64,000 nucleotides of DNA from the NCBI GenBank assembly GCA_050261515.1, contig JBLNDJ010000014.1, positions 55,279 through 119,278 of the forward strand, read 5' to 3'. Shown here one piece after another: positions 18,662 through 26,429 of this stretch. Every line of letters begins with the position of its first letter. Within the stretch, counting starts at the first letter, position 1. Made by a program: the position numbers and the translations under genes. A model generated the notes under the pieces. That model ran no database searches. It was not told where the DNA came from and saw only the letters and a program-made list of their open reading frames with translations. The stretch comes from JBLNDJ01 sp050261515. Lineage in GTDB: Bacteria > Acidobacteriota > Terriglobia > Bryobacterales > Bryobacteraceae.

Positions 18662-18694
18662 CTTCTACATATTTCGTGGTTCAATATGTAGAAG
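18662..18694. promoter_or_regulatory. Likely PadR operator: 11-bp perfect inverted repeat
   Basis: CTTCTACATAT at 18662-18672 and its exact reverse complement ATATGTAGAAG at 18684-18694 are separated by 11 nt, in the promoter region 14 nt upstream of the PadR start. PadR repressors bind AT-rich dyads containing ATGT/ACAT, and they often regulate themselves and the adjacent transporter. A TTGCGC at 18657-18662 could be a -35 element overlapping the left arm. The dyad is seen directly; the regulator assignment is inferred. Confidence 0.8.
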
Positions 18695-18707
18695 AACGAG
18701 GTGTACG

Positions 18708-19052
18708 ATGCCCGCTAAATCCGACCTTCCGCAAGGCACCCTGGATTTGTTGATTCTGAAAGTCGTCGCGCTTGGGCCGGTTCATGGATACGCGATCGCG
18801 CAGCGCCTGCAGCAGGTCTCGCGCGACGTGGTCCAGGTCCCCCAGGGTTCGCTCTACCCTGCATTGCACCGGCTCGAGAACCAGGGGCTCCTCGCGGCGG
18901 ACTGGAACCAAACAGAGACCGGGCGCGAGGCCAAGTTCTATCAACTGACCCGTGCGGGACGCAGACGCCTCGAAGCGGAAACCGCAAGCTGGCAGCGTTT
19001 GACCGAGGCCGTGGGTCTGATCCTCGGAATCGCCGAAGGACGCGCCCAATGA
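18708..19052 (+). CDS. PadR family transcriptional regulator
   Basis: A 114-residue winged-helix protein. ATG 18708 follows GAGGTG at proper spacing. Family landmarks are LPQGTLDLLILKVVALGPVHG, GSLYPALHRLENQGLL (recognition helix and wing) and AKFYQLTRAGRRRLEAE. Short PadR proteins of this type repress an adjacent permease gene and respond to small molecules or phenolic compounds. The stop overlaps the start of the ADOP permease (ATGA at 19049-19052), so the two are translationally coupled. The inverted repeat at 18662-18694 is the likely operator. Confidence 0.95.
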   Translation: MPAKSDLPQGTLDLLILKVVALGPVHGYAIAQRLQQVSRDVVQVPQGSLYPALHRLENQGLLAADWNQTETGREAKFYQLTRAGRRRLEAETASWQRLTEAVGLILGIAEGRAQ

Positions 19053-21664
19053 CCTGGTGGAAACGGCTGTGGCGTCGAACACAAATGGAAGAGCAGCTCG
19101 ATAAAGAGCTTCACTTCCACATTGAACAACACACGATTGATCTGATCGCGCAGGGCTACGATCCCGAGGCGGCGCGGCGGGAGGCCAGGCTTGCCATCGG
19201 CGGTCCGGAACAGGTCAAGGAGGGCTGCCGCGATGCCCGCGGGACGCGCTGGCTGGAGGACCTGCTGCAGGACTTGCGCTATGCTTTTCGCACCCTGCGG
19301 CAAAAACCCGGCTTCGCGGCGGTCGCCCTGTGCACGCTTGCTCTCGGCGTCGGCGCGACCACTGTGATGTTCACCGTCTTCAGTGGCGTTCTATTGCAGC
19401 CGCTGTCCTATCCGGAGCCCGAGAGGCTGGTGACCTTGCAGGGGCCGTTTTCATACCTCAACTTTCTGGACTGCCAACACGAGAGCCGCTCGCTGGCGTC
19501 GATGGCAGCGTGGTTCCCGCGCGGCGGTGGAACGGTCAGCCGGCCCGGACAACCTGAGTACGTTACCGGCCGCCAGGTCTCAGCCGGCCTGTTTTCCGTT
19601 CTCGGCATAAATCTCCTGCACGGCCGCGACTTTCTCCCCGAAGAAGACCGGGCCGGTGGACCGCCGGTCGCGATCGTCAGCTATCGGTTGTGGCAGCAGC
19701 GCTACGGCGGAAATCCCGCGGCGATCGGGCAGGAACTCGTCTTCGATGGAAAGTCCTACACGATCACCGGCATAGCGCCCGCGGGCCTGCGGCTGTCGGA
19801 AGACGCAGACGTGTTCACTCCAATCGGCCAGAACACGGAACCGATGATGCGGAATCGGGACATGTATCCGGACATCCACGTTGTGGCGCGGCTCGGGCCC
19901 GGCGTGACACTGGCGCAGGCGCGGGCCGAGCTCGTGCTGATTCGCCGCCGCCTGGCGGAGCGATATTCGATATCCAAGGATGCCGGCGGCATAACGGTTC
20001 AGCCACTGCGGCAGGAGATGGTCGGAGAGGTCCGGTCCACGCTATGGCTGCTGTTAACTGCTGTCAGCCTTGTGCTGCTGATTGCGTGCGTCAATGTTGC
20101 CAGCCTGATGCTGGCGCGCGCGGTGTCGCGCGAGCGCGAACTGGCGCTGCGCGTGGCGCTTGGGGCGGGCCGCGGCCGCCTGATGCGCCAGTGTCTGACC
20201 GAGAGCTTGCTATTGGCGCTCACCGGAGGCGTGCTCGGCGCCTTGTTGGCGGTGGTTGGCGCGCGTCCATTTCTGGCGTTCTGGCCGGGCAGTCTGCCGC
20301 GTGCCGATGAGGTCCAGGTCGATTGGCGCGTACTCCTGTTTGCGGCAGCCGCGTCCCTGGTGAGCGGTCTGATTTTCGGGCTGGCGCCTGCCCTGCGCGC
20401 TCCTGCCCGCGGACTGGAACAGACACTCCGTGATGGGGCGCGAACCGTTGCGGGAAGCTCCCGCGGTCTGCACAGCGGTTTTGTCATCAGCGAGATCGCG
20501 CTCGCGGTCGTGCTGCTGGTCGCGGCTGGGATGCTGGGGCGAACGCTGCTGCGGCAGTCGTCGGTGGACCTTGGCATTAACGTCCGGAATCTGCTGGCCA
20601 CACGAGTAGCCCTTTCCCCCAGCGCGCTCGCCAGTCCCGCGGCCTCGCGCACGGCCTGGCGAGAGGTCCTGGACCGAGTCCGCAACGTGCCGGGCGTGCA
20701 CTCCGTCGCGATGACGGATATCGTCCCAATGACCGGCGAGAGCGACGTCCCCGGCTACTCGACCACTGCGGTGCCATCGTCGACGAACCAGTTTCCTTCG
20801 TTATGCTCGCTGTCTGTGGTGACGCCGGATTTCCTGAAGCCGATGGGCATCCCGCTGCGCCAGGGCCGATTCTTCGACGAGCGGGACAGCACGGGCACCG
20901 AGCCTGTCGCGGTAATCGATGAATTTCTGGCGCAGCGCGCTTTTCGTGGCATGGACCCCGTCGGCAAGCGGCTGTGGCTCCAGGTCCTTGGGCCTGTCCG
21001 GGTCGTGGGCGTGGTGGGTCATGTGCGTCATTCGGGGCTGGATTTGGATGAGGATGCCAGAGTGGCCCAGCAGATATATGTTCCTTTCGCCCAAGTGCCC
21101 GATCCCTTTGTGCGCCAGGCCTCTTCCGGCATGTCCCTGGTCGTGCGGACCATGGTCGCTCCGCTGAACGTAGTCGAGGCAGTGCGGCGGCAAGTACGCG
21201 GCGCGACGAGCGATCAAGCCCTTTACAAGGTCCGCACCATGGAACAGATCGTGCGCGCCACACTCGCCCGGCAACGCTTTCTGCTGCTGCTGTTTGGCGT
21301 ATTCGCGGGCTTGGCGTTGCTGCTGGCGTGTATCGGCATCTATGGTGTGCTGGCATACATGACCGGCCGGCGTGTGCCTGAGTTCGGAGTGCGCGTTGCG
21401 CTTGGGGCAAGCAGCGGGGATGTGATGCGGCTCGTGCTCCGGCAGAGCTTTGGGATGATCGCGGCCGGCGTTGCTCTCGGGATCGCCGCCTCACTGGCGG
21501 CAGGGCGTCTCCTGGAGCGTTTTGTAGTCGGGGTGCGGCCCGCCGAGCCGTTGACCTTCATCACCATGATTTCCGTGCTGATTGCCGCCGCTGTGATCGC
21601 GAGCTTTGTACCGGCCCGGCGCGCAAGCCGGGTAGACCCGGTAATCGCCCTGCGCCAGGAGTAG
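19049..21664 (+). CDS. ADOP-family ABC permease with N-terminal prefix domain
   Basis: An 871-residue permease translationally coupled to padR by a 4-nt overlap. Residues 1-80 form the cytoplasmic prefix typical of PadR-linked ADOP permeases (MEEQLDKELHFHIEQHT, DPEAARREARLAIGG). The standard duplicated permease follows: helix with LALGVGATTVMFTVFSG, periplasmic domain, three helices at ~330-450, a second unit, and the terminal motif DPVIALRQE. The substrate is unknown. The PadR gene and dyad operator upstream suggest induction by an external compound. Confidence 0.93.
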   Translation: MTWWKRLWRRTQMEEQLDKELHFHIEQHTIDLIAQGYDPEAARREARLAIGGPEQVKEGCRDARGTRWLEDLLQDLRYAFRTLRQKPGFAAVALCTLALGVGATTVMFTVFSGVLLQPLSYPEPERLVTLQGPFSYLNFLDCQHESRSLASMAAWFPRGGGTVSRPGQPEYVTGRQVSAGLFSVLGINLLHGRDFLPEEDRAGGPPVAIVSYRLWQQRYGGNPAAIGQELVFDGKSYTITGIAPAGLRLSEDADVFTPIGQNTEPMMRNRDMYPDIHVVARLGPGVTLAQARAELVLIRRRLAERYSISKDAGGITVQPLRQEMVGEVRSTLWLLLTAVSLVLLIACVNVASLMLARAVSRERELALRVALGAGRGRLMRQCLTESLLLALTGGVLGALLAVVGARPFLAFWPGSLPRADEVQVDWRVLLFAAAASLVSGLIFGLAPALRAPARGLEQTLRDGARTVAGSSRGLHSGFVISEIALAVVLLVAAGMLGRTLLRQSSVDLGINVRNLLATRVALSPSALASPAASRTAWREVLDRVRNVPGVHSVAMTDIVPMTGESDVPGYSTTAVPSSTNQFPSLCSLSVVTPDFLKPMGIPLRQGRFFDERDSTGTEPVAVIDEFLAQRAFRGMDPVGKRLWLQVLGPVRVVGVVGHVRHSGLDLDEDARVAQQIYVPFAQVPDPFVRQASSGMSLVVRTMVAPLNVVEAVRRQVRGATSDQALYKVRTMEQIVRATLARQRFLLLLFGVFAGLALLLACIGIYGVLAYMTGRRVPEFGVRVALGASSGDVMRLVLRQSFGMIAAGVALGIAASLAAGRLLERFVVGVRPAEPLTFITMISVLIAAAVIASFVPARRASRVDPVIALRQE

Positions 21665-21950
21665 CGCCGGAGCCGGCTCCGCCAAGACCTGCGTCGAGTG
21701 CGGCGTTAGCATGCTCGCAGGCCCGCGTCGCGACTGAACTGCGAGACCCGTGGCGCCTGCGTTTGCACACTCAGCCCCGCCGGCGTGCTCGGCGAACGGC
21801 GAAGCGCTATCTCGGCGAGAATCAAAGTAGAGCTTATTACAGAGGGAGGGCTGATGATGTCGTTCGGATCGACGCCGAATCGCCGTGTTTTTCTCATCGT
21901 CGGTCCGGGGCGGTGGTCGACGGACGCGTTGCTCGCGAAGCGGCCGTCGC

Positions 21951-22700
21951 ATGATTAGCGGGCCGGCTTTTGACGCTATCGTTGCCGCGGCGGCGGTCGT
22001 AGCCGGCTCGATCGCGTCAATCGCCGGCTTCGGCATCGGCAGCCTCCTCACCCCGCTGGTCGCCCTGCGATACGGGATAAAGGCGGCGGTATCGGTGGTC
22101 GCCGTGTCACACGCCATCGCGACGGCGATCCGGCTGTGGCAGATCCGCGCCGATGTCGATCGCGGAGTGCTGGTTGGATTCGGGCTGATGAACGCCGCCG
22201 GAGCGCTCGTGGGCGCCCTGGTCCACACGCGCGTGACCAGCCCCATCCTCACCTACGTGCTGGCCGGGCTGCTGATCTTCGCGGGCGCTCTAGGGGCCAG
22301 CGGCCGCGCCGAGAAACTGCGCTTCGGCCGGACGGCTGCTTGGATCGCCGGCGCGGTCTCTGGCGCGTTTGGTGGCCTGGTCGGCAACCAGGGCGGTATC
22401 CGATCGGCCGCGATGCTCGGGCTAGGAGTAAAAAAGGAAGCGTTCGTCGCCACAGCCACCGCGATCGCTTTCTTCGTAGATGCGGTTCGGCTCCCTGTAT
22501 ATGTGGCGACGGGGTGGCGACAGATTCTCGAGGCTTGGCCAGTGGTGATCGCCGCGATTGCCGGAGTGGTGGTTGGGACAGTCGCGGGCGTCGGTGTGCT
22601 TCGCCGGATTCCGGAGCGCATCTTCCGCCGCGTCGTCGCGGCGATTCTGCTACTCATCGGCATCGCCCTACTCGCATCCGGACCAATCCGCGGGAGGTAG
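21951..22700 (+). CDS. TauE/SafE-family (sulfite exporter-like) membrane transporter
   Basis: A 249-residue protein with 7-8 hydrophobic helices and the two-fold TauE/SafE pattern (IASIAGFGIGSLLTPLVAL in the first half, SGAFGGLVGNQGGIRSAAML in the second). I start it at ATG 21951, just before the first helix; the ribosome site is weak and upstream in-frame starts add a basic, unlikely leader. Family members move sulfite, sulfonates or similar anions. It is clearly paralogous to the gene at 39799-40524, sharing the KKEAFVATATA / RKEAFVATATA segment and the RIPER C-terminal motif. No sulfur-metabolism genes adjoin it. The preceding 286 nt (21665-21950) hold only a 12-bp palindrome at 21669-21680 and no credible gene. 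Confidence 0.82.
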   Translation: MISGPAFDAIVAAAAVVAGSIASIAGFGIGSLLTPLVALRYGIKAAVSVVAVSHAIATAIRLWQIRADVDRGVLVGFGLMNAAGALVGALVHTRVTSPILTYVLAGLLIFAGALGASGRAEKLRFGRTAAWIAGAVSGAFGGLVGNQGGIRSAAMLGLGVKKEAFVATATAIAFFVDAVRLPVYVATGWRQILEAWPVVIAAIAGVVVGTVAGVGVLRRIPERIFRRVVAAILLLIGIALLASGPIRGR

Positions 22701-22827
22701 GCGACACGCCGGTACTTCTGTCGAACGCGGGACTATGATCGCTCCCCGGCTTCTGCCAAACTTCGATGGGGGATTGGGGTCTGCCCCCGTTGTTGGTCGT
22801 AGAGTCGATTGGCGTAGAGCCGGCGAA

Positions 22828-22904
22828 TGGTGGGCGCGACAGGACTCGAACCTGTGACCTCCTGCGTGTGAAGCAGGCGCTCTAACCAACTGAGCTACGC
22901 GCCC
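22828..22904 (-). tRNA. tRNA-Val (anticodon CAC)
   Basis: On the minus strand the sequence folds as a full cloverleaf: acceptor GGGCGCG/CGCGCCC, D-arm with AGCTCAGTTGGTTAGAGC, anticodon stem CCTGC/GCAGG enclosing TTCACAC, and T-arm with GGTTCGAGTCC. The anticodon CAC reads valine codon GUG. The 3' CCA is encoded (22828-22830). Confidence 0.97.
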
Positions 22905-22924
22905 TTGCCGACGGCTGGTATTTG

Positions 22925-22952
22925 ATTGTACACCATCGGCGCGGCATGTCGC
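22925..22952 (-). promoter_or_regulatory. Candidate promoter of tRNA-Val
   Basis: Read on the minus strand, GCGACA (22952-22947) and TACAAT (22930-22925) are spaced by 16 nt and end 20 nt before the tRNA 5' end. The -10 hexamer is close to consensus; the -35 matches four of six positions. Confidence 0.55.
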
Positions 22953-23021
22953 CGTTTCACCGGCGCGTGCCGTGCCGGTGCCGGTCTCGCCGGCCCGCCG
23001 CCGTTTTACAATAGACTGCCT

Positions 23022-23870
23022 ATGAGCCGGATGGAGCGCGTGTACCGGATCGAGCGGCTCCTGAAGCAGAATCGCCCGGTTTCGATGCGCGCGCTGGCCG
23101 AACTGACCGAGGTGTCGCGCGCCACGCTCGCGCGCGACCTCGAGTACATGCGCGACCGCCTCAACGCTCCCATCGTCTGGGACCGCGCGGCTCGCGGCTA
23201 CCGGCTCGACGGGCCCTACACCGCGCCGGGCCTCTACTTTACGCCCGCGGAAATCCACGCGCTGCTGATTCTCCAGCAACTCGTGGCGCGCATGCAGCCG
23301 GCGGCCGCCGCCGATCCGGACGGCGCGGCGCTGCGTTCGCTGCTCGAAAAAGCGCTCGGGGATTCCGGCCGTCCGCCGGACGAGCTGGCCCGGCGCGTGC
23401 GCATCCTGCAAATTGCCTCCCGGCCGATCGCCGCAGCGCACTTTCAGGCCGTCAGCACAGCGATCCTCTCGCGCAAGCGCCTCGACCTCACCTATTACAG
23501 CCGCGCGCGCGGCGAGGAAACGCGGCGCGAGGTGTCGCCCGCGCGGCTCGTCTACTATCGCGACAACTGGTACCTGGAGGCATGGTGCCACCTCCGCGAC
23601 GGTTTGCGCAGCTTCGCGCTCGATGCCGTCGGGTCGGCTGCCGTGCTGCCCGCGGCCGCGCGCGACGTGCCCGAGGCGCGGCTCGACCGCGAACTCGGCA
23701 GCGGCTACGGCATCTTCTCCGGACTTCGCACGCGGACCGCCGTGCTCCGCTTCACGCCCGAGGCCGCGCGCTGGGTCGCCTTCGAAAAGTGGCCGAGCTG
23801 CGCGGCAAGGTGCGCGAGGCGCTCTGCCGCACGCTCGCGCGATATAAATCTTGAGTGGCTCACTCCATGA
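23022..23870 (+). CDS. WYL-domain (YafY/DeoR-type) transcriptional regulator, frameshifted 3' end
   Basis: ATG 23022 opens a helix-turn-helix domain (MERVYRIERLLKQNRPVSMR, SRATLARDLEYMRDRLN). The WYL domain follows (ILSRKRLDLTYYSRARGEE, LVYYRDNWYLEAWCHLRDGL). The typical C-terminal WCX segment is broken. After AARWVAFEKW this frame runs into an atypical Cys/Arg-rich tail ending at 23870. The +1 frame at 23792-23854 instead reads VAELRGKVREALCRTLARYKS then stop, which is the normal family ending. A frame-shifting internal deletion is the simplest explanation. WYL regulators bind ligands or nucleic acid and often control DNA-repair or defence genes; here the AddAB-like pair lies directly downstream. 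Confidence 0.78.
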   Translation: MSRMERVYRIERLLKQNRPVSMRALAELTEVSRATLARDLEYMRDRLNAPIVWDRAARGYRLDGPYTAPGLYFTPAEIHALLILQQLVARMQPAAAADPDGAALRSLLEKALGDSGRPPDELARRVRILQIASRPIAAAHFQAVSTAILSRKRLDLTYYSRARGEETRREVSPARLVYYRDNWYLEAWCHLRDGLRSFALDAVGSAAVLPAAARDVPEARLDRELGSGYGIFSGLRTRTAVLRFTPEAARWVAFEKWPSCAARCARRSAARSRDINLEWLTP

Positions 23871-23876
23871 GCCACT
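23854..23876 (+). terminator. 9-bp perfect hairpin at the end of the WYL gene
   Basis: AGTGGCTCA at 23854-23862 and TGAGCCACT at 23868-23876 pair perfectly around a 5-nt loop. It starts exactly at the stop codon of the alternative frame (TGA 23852-23854), supporting 23854 as the ancestral gene end. A second short stem (cctgcggcagg) follows immediately. No U-tract is present. Confidence 0.5.
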
Positions 23877-23900
23877 GCCTGCGGCAGGATGGTATTTCCA

Positions 23901-26429
23901 ATGAGTGAGATCGTCGTCACCGCGTCGAACCGCCTGGCGCGCACGCTGCGCGAACGGCACAACGCCGGGGCGGCCGCGCGCGGCGAACGGGCGTGGGCGT
24001 CGCCCGAAATCCTGCCCTGGGAGGCGTGGATCTCGAAGCTGTGGGAAGCGGCGCTGTACTCGGGGAAAACGCCGGTGCGGATCGGCGAGGAAGCCGCCCG
24101 AGCGCTGTGGGAGCGCATCATTGCCGCCTCGGGAAACGAGCTGTTGCAACTCCCGGCCACGGCCTGCGCCGCCTCCGAGGCGTGGAATCTGATGCACGCC
24201 TGGCGCCTGGAGCGCGCCGCCATCGAAGCCGAGGCGGGCGAAGATTCCCGCGCGTTTCTCGCATGGGCGGAGGAGTTCGAAGCCGCCTGCGGGCGCGAGG
24301 GATGGATCGACGAGGCGCGCCTGCCCGACTACCTGGCCGCGCGCGCGTCCACGCTGCCCCTGCCCGCGCGAATCGTGCTGGCCGGCTTCGACGAGTTCAC
24401 GCCGCAACAGCAAAGTTTTCTCGACGCGCTTCGAGCCGCGGGGGCCGAGGCGCGTCTTGAAAGCCCCCCGGAAGCCGCCGCCGCAGTCTCCATGGTGCGC
24501 GTCCCGTTCACGGACCGCGCTGCGGAAATCGCGGCGGCGGCGCGGTGGGCCCGTTCGTGGCTCGAAGCCCGCGCATCGAATATCGGGATCGTGTTTCGCG
24601 ATCTTGCCGCGCGCCGCGCGGAAGTGGAGCGCGCCTTCTCCGAGGCGCTCGGGCGCCGGTCCCTGTTCAACATTTCGGCTGGATGGCCGCTCGCCTCGTA
24701 TCCGCTGGTGCACGCCGCGCTGCGCGCGCTCGAGCTCGACCCGGCGGCGAACGAATCGTCGCTGGTGAGCCGCGTGTTGCTCTCTCCTTTCCTCGGCGGG
24801 GCGCGGGAGGAGCGCAGTGCCCGTGCGGCTCTCGATGCGCACCTACGCCGCCATGCGGGGAATCGCATTTCGGCCGCCGCCCTCGTGCGCCGGGCCGATT
24901 CCTTCGGCTGCCGGATACTGGCGGAACACCTGCGGCGGTGGATGCGCGAGCGCGACGCCGTACCCGCGCGCCTGCGTCCCTCCGAATGGGCGCGTACGTT
25001 TTCCGTGCTCCTGGCCAAGCTCGGCTGGCCGGGCAAGCTCTCGAGCGGCGAGTATCAAACCGTCAAGAAGTGGCGCGACCTGCTCTCGCAATTCGCCGCG
25101 CTCGAGACGGTGCTTCCGGCGCTGGCGTACCGAGAGGCGCTCGGCCGGCTGAAGCGCATGGCCGGCGCGCTCATGTTCCAGCCGGAAACCGAAGCGGCGC
25201 CGGTGCAGATTCTCGGGATGCTCGAAACCTCCGGCATGCGCTTCGATCATCTCTGGATCGGCGGGCTCGAAGACGAATCCTGGCCCGCGCCGCCGCGCCC
25301 CGCCACGTTTCTCCCCGCCGGGCTTCAACGCGCGCGCGGAATCCCGCACGCCTCGCCCGAGCGCGAATTGCAGTTCGCGCGACTCCTCACCACGCGGCTG
25401 CTCGCGAGCGCCGAAGACGTCGTGGTCAGCCACGCGCTCACCGAAGAGGACCGCAAACTGGGGCCGAGCGCGCTGATCCGCTCGATTCCCGAGTCCACGC
25501 TCAAACTGCCCGAGTATCCGCTCTATTCGGAAGTGGTGCGCCGGTCGTCGGACGTCGAAACACTGGAGGACTGCGCGGCGCCGCCGGTTGAAGGTGACGA
25601 CGCCGCCGGCGGCACGCGCGTGTTCCAGTATCAGGCGACGTGCCCGTTCCGCGCCTTCGCCGAGCTGCGGCTGGGCGCGCGTCCGCTCGAATCGCCCGCG
25701 CCCGGGCTGAACGCGATGGAGCGCGGCACGCTGGTCCACGACGCGCTGGCGAAGATCTGGACGGAACTCAAGAGCCACGCGCGCCTGTGCGCGATGCCCT
25801 CGGGCGAACTCGCCGGGCTCGTGAGCCGGGCCGTCCGCGATGCGATTCATTCGCTCGACGAGCAGCGCGGGGATGCCGTTCCGGAGCGTTTTGCGGCGGT
25901 CGAAGCCGGGCGCCTCGAACGCATCCTCGGCGAATGGCTCGAAGTCGAAAAGCTGCGGCAGCCGTTCACCGTCGCCGCTACCGAGAACGAACGCGAGGCC
26001 GAGGCGGGCGGGGTCACCTGCAAGGTGCGTGTGGACCGCATCGATCGCCTCGACGACGGCCGCGATGTCCTGATCGACTATAAGACCGGCAAGTACGAGG
26101 TGCGCTCGTGGACCGGTGAGCGGCCCGACGAGCCGCAGCTTCCGCTTTACGCCGCGACGCACGAGGGGCCTGTGGCCGCGGTGCTGTTCGGGCAGATCAA
26201 GACCGGAGAGGTCCGCTTCAAGGGCTACGCCGACGGCGAGGGAATCGTGACCGGCGCCATCGAACGCCACGATTTTTCGGTGCAGCTCGACGAGTGGCGC
26301 AGGGTGCTCGGCAAGCTCGGCGAGGATTTTCGCGCGGGCGTCGCGGACGTGAATCCGAAGGATGCGAAGGCGTGCCGCTACTGCTCGCTGCGCCCGCTGT
26401 GCCGGTTCCAGGAGGTTTGCGATGACTGA
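23901..26429 (+). CDS. AddB-like PD-(D/E)XK nuclease with Fe-S cluster motif
   Basis: An 842-residue protein; ATG 23901 chosen as the start of MSEIVVTASNRLARTLRER. The N-terminal half has a degenerate helicase fold without a Walker A motif, as in the AddB-like 'probable DNA repair protein' family. The C-terminal nuclease shows GTLVHDALAKIW (histidine motif), D726-Y-K728 (DYKTGK) and a four-cysteine [4Fe-4S] signature: C581 in ATCPFRAF, then C825, C828 and C834 (CRYCSLRPLC). It overlaps the following helicase gene by 8 nt, indicating one complex for double-strand-break end resection. Equivalent to AddB of AddAB; exact orthology not proven. Confidence 0.87.
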   Translation: MSEIVVTASNRLARTLRERHNAGAAARGERAWASPEILPWEAWISKLWEAALYSGKTPVRIGEEAARALWERIIAASGNELLQLPATACAASEAWNLMHAWRLERAAIEAEAGEDSRAFLAWAEEFEAACGREGWIDEARLPDYLAARASTLPLPARIVLAGFDEFTPQQQSFLDALRAAGAEARLESPPEAAAAVSMVRVPFTDRAAEIAAAARWARSWLEARASNIGIVFRDLAARRAEVERAFSEALGRRSLFNISAGWPLASYPLVHAALRALELDPAANESSLVSRVLLSPFLGGAREERSARAALDAHLRRHAGNRISAAALVRRADSFGCRILAEHLRRWMRERDAVPARLRPSEWARTFSVLLAKLGWPGKLSSGEYQTVKKWRDLLSQFAALETVLPALAYREALGRLKRMAGALMFQPETEAAPVQILGMLETSGMRFDHLWIGGLEDESWPAPPRPATFLPAGLQRARGIPHASPERELQFARLLTTRLLASAEDVVVSHALTEEDRKLGPSALIRSIPESTLKLPEYPLYSEVVRRSSDVETLEDCAAPPVEGDDAAGGTRVFQYQATCPFRAFAELRLGARPLESPAPGLNAMERGTLVHDALAKIWTELKSHARLCAMPSGELAGLVSRAVRDAIHSLDEQRGDAVPERFAAVEAGRLERILGEWLEVEKLRQPFTVAATENEREAEAGGVTCKVRVDRIDRLDDGRDVLIDYKTGKYEVRSWTGERPDEPQLPLYAATHEGPVAAVLFGQIKTGEVRFKGYADGEGIVTGAIERHDFSVQLDEWRRVLGKLGEDFRAGVADVNPKDAKACRYCSLRPLCRFQEVCDD

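Noticed and set aside
21665..21950. Possible small gene (21763-21954) before the TauE/SafE gene
   Set aside because: The translation is Arg-rich and featureless and there is no convincing start context.
22668..24842. 724-codon minus-strand frame across tRNA-Val, the WYL gene and the AddB-like gene
   Set aside because: It runs through a tRNA and two recognisable genes; an artefact of GC-rich codon usage.
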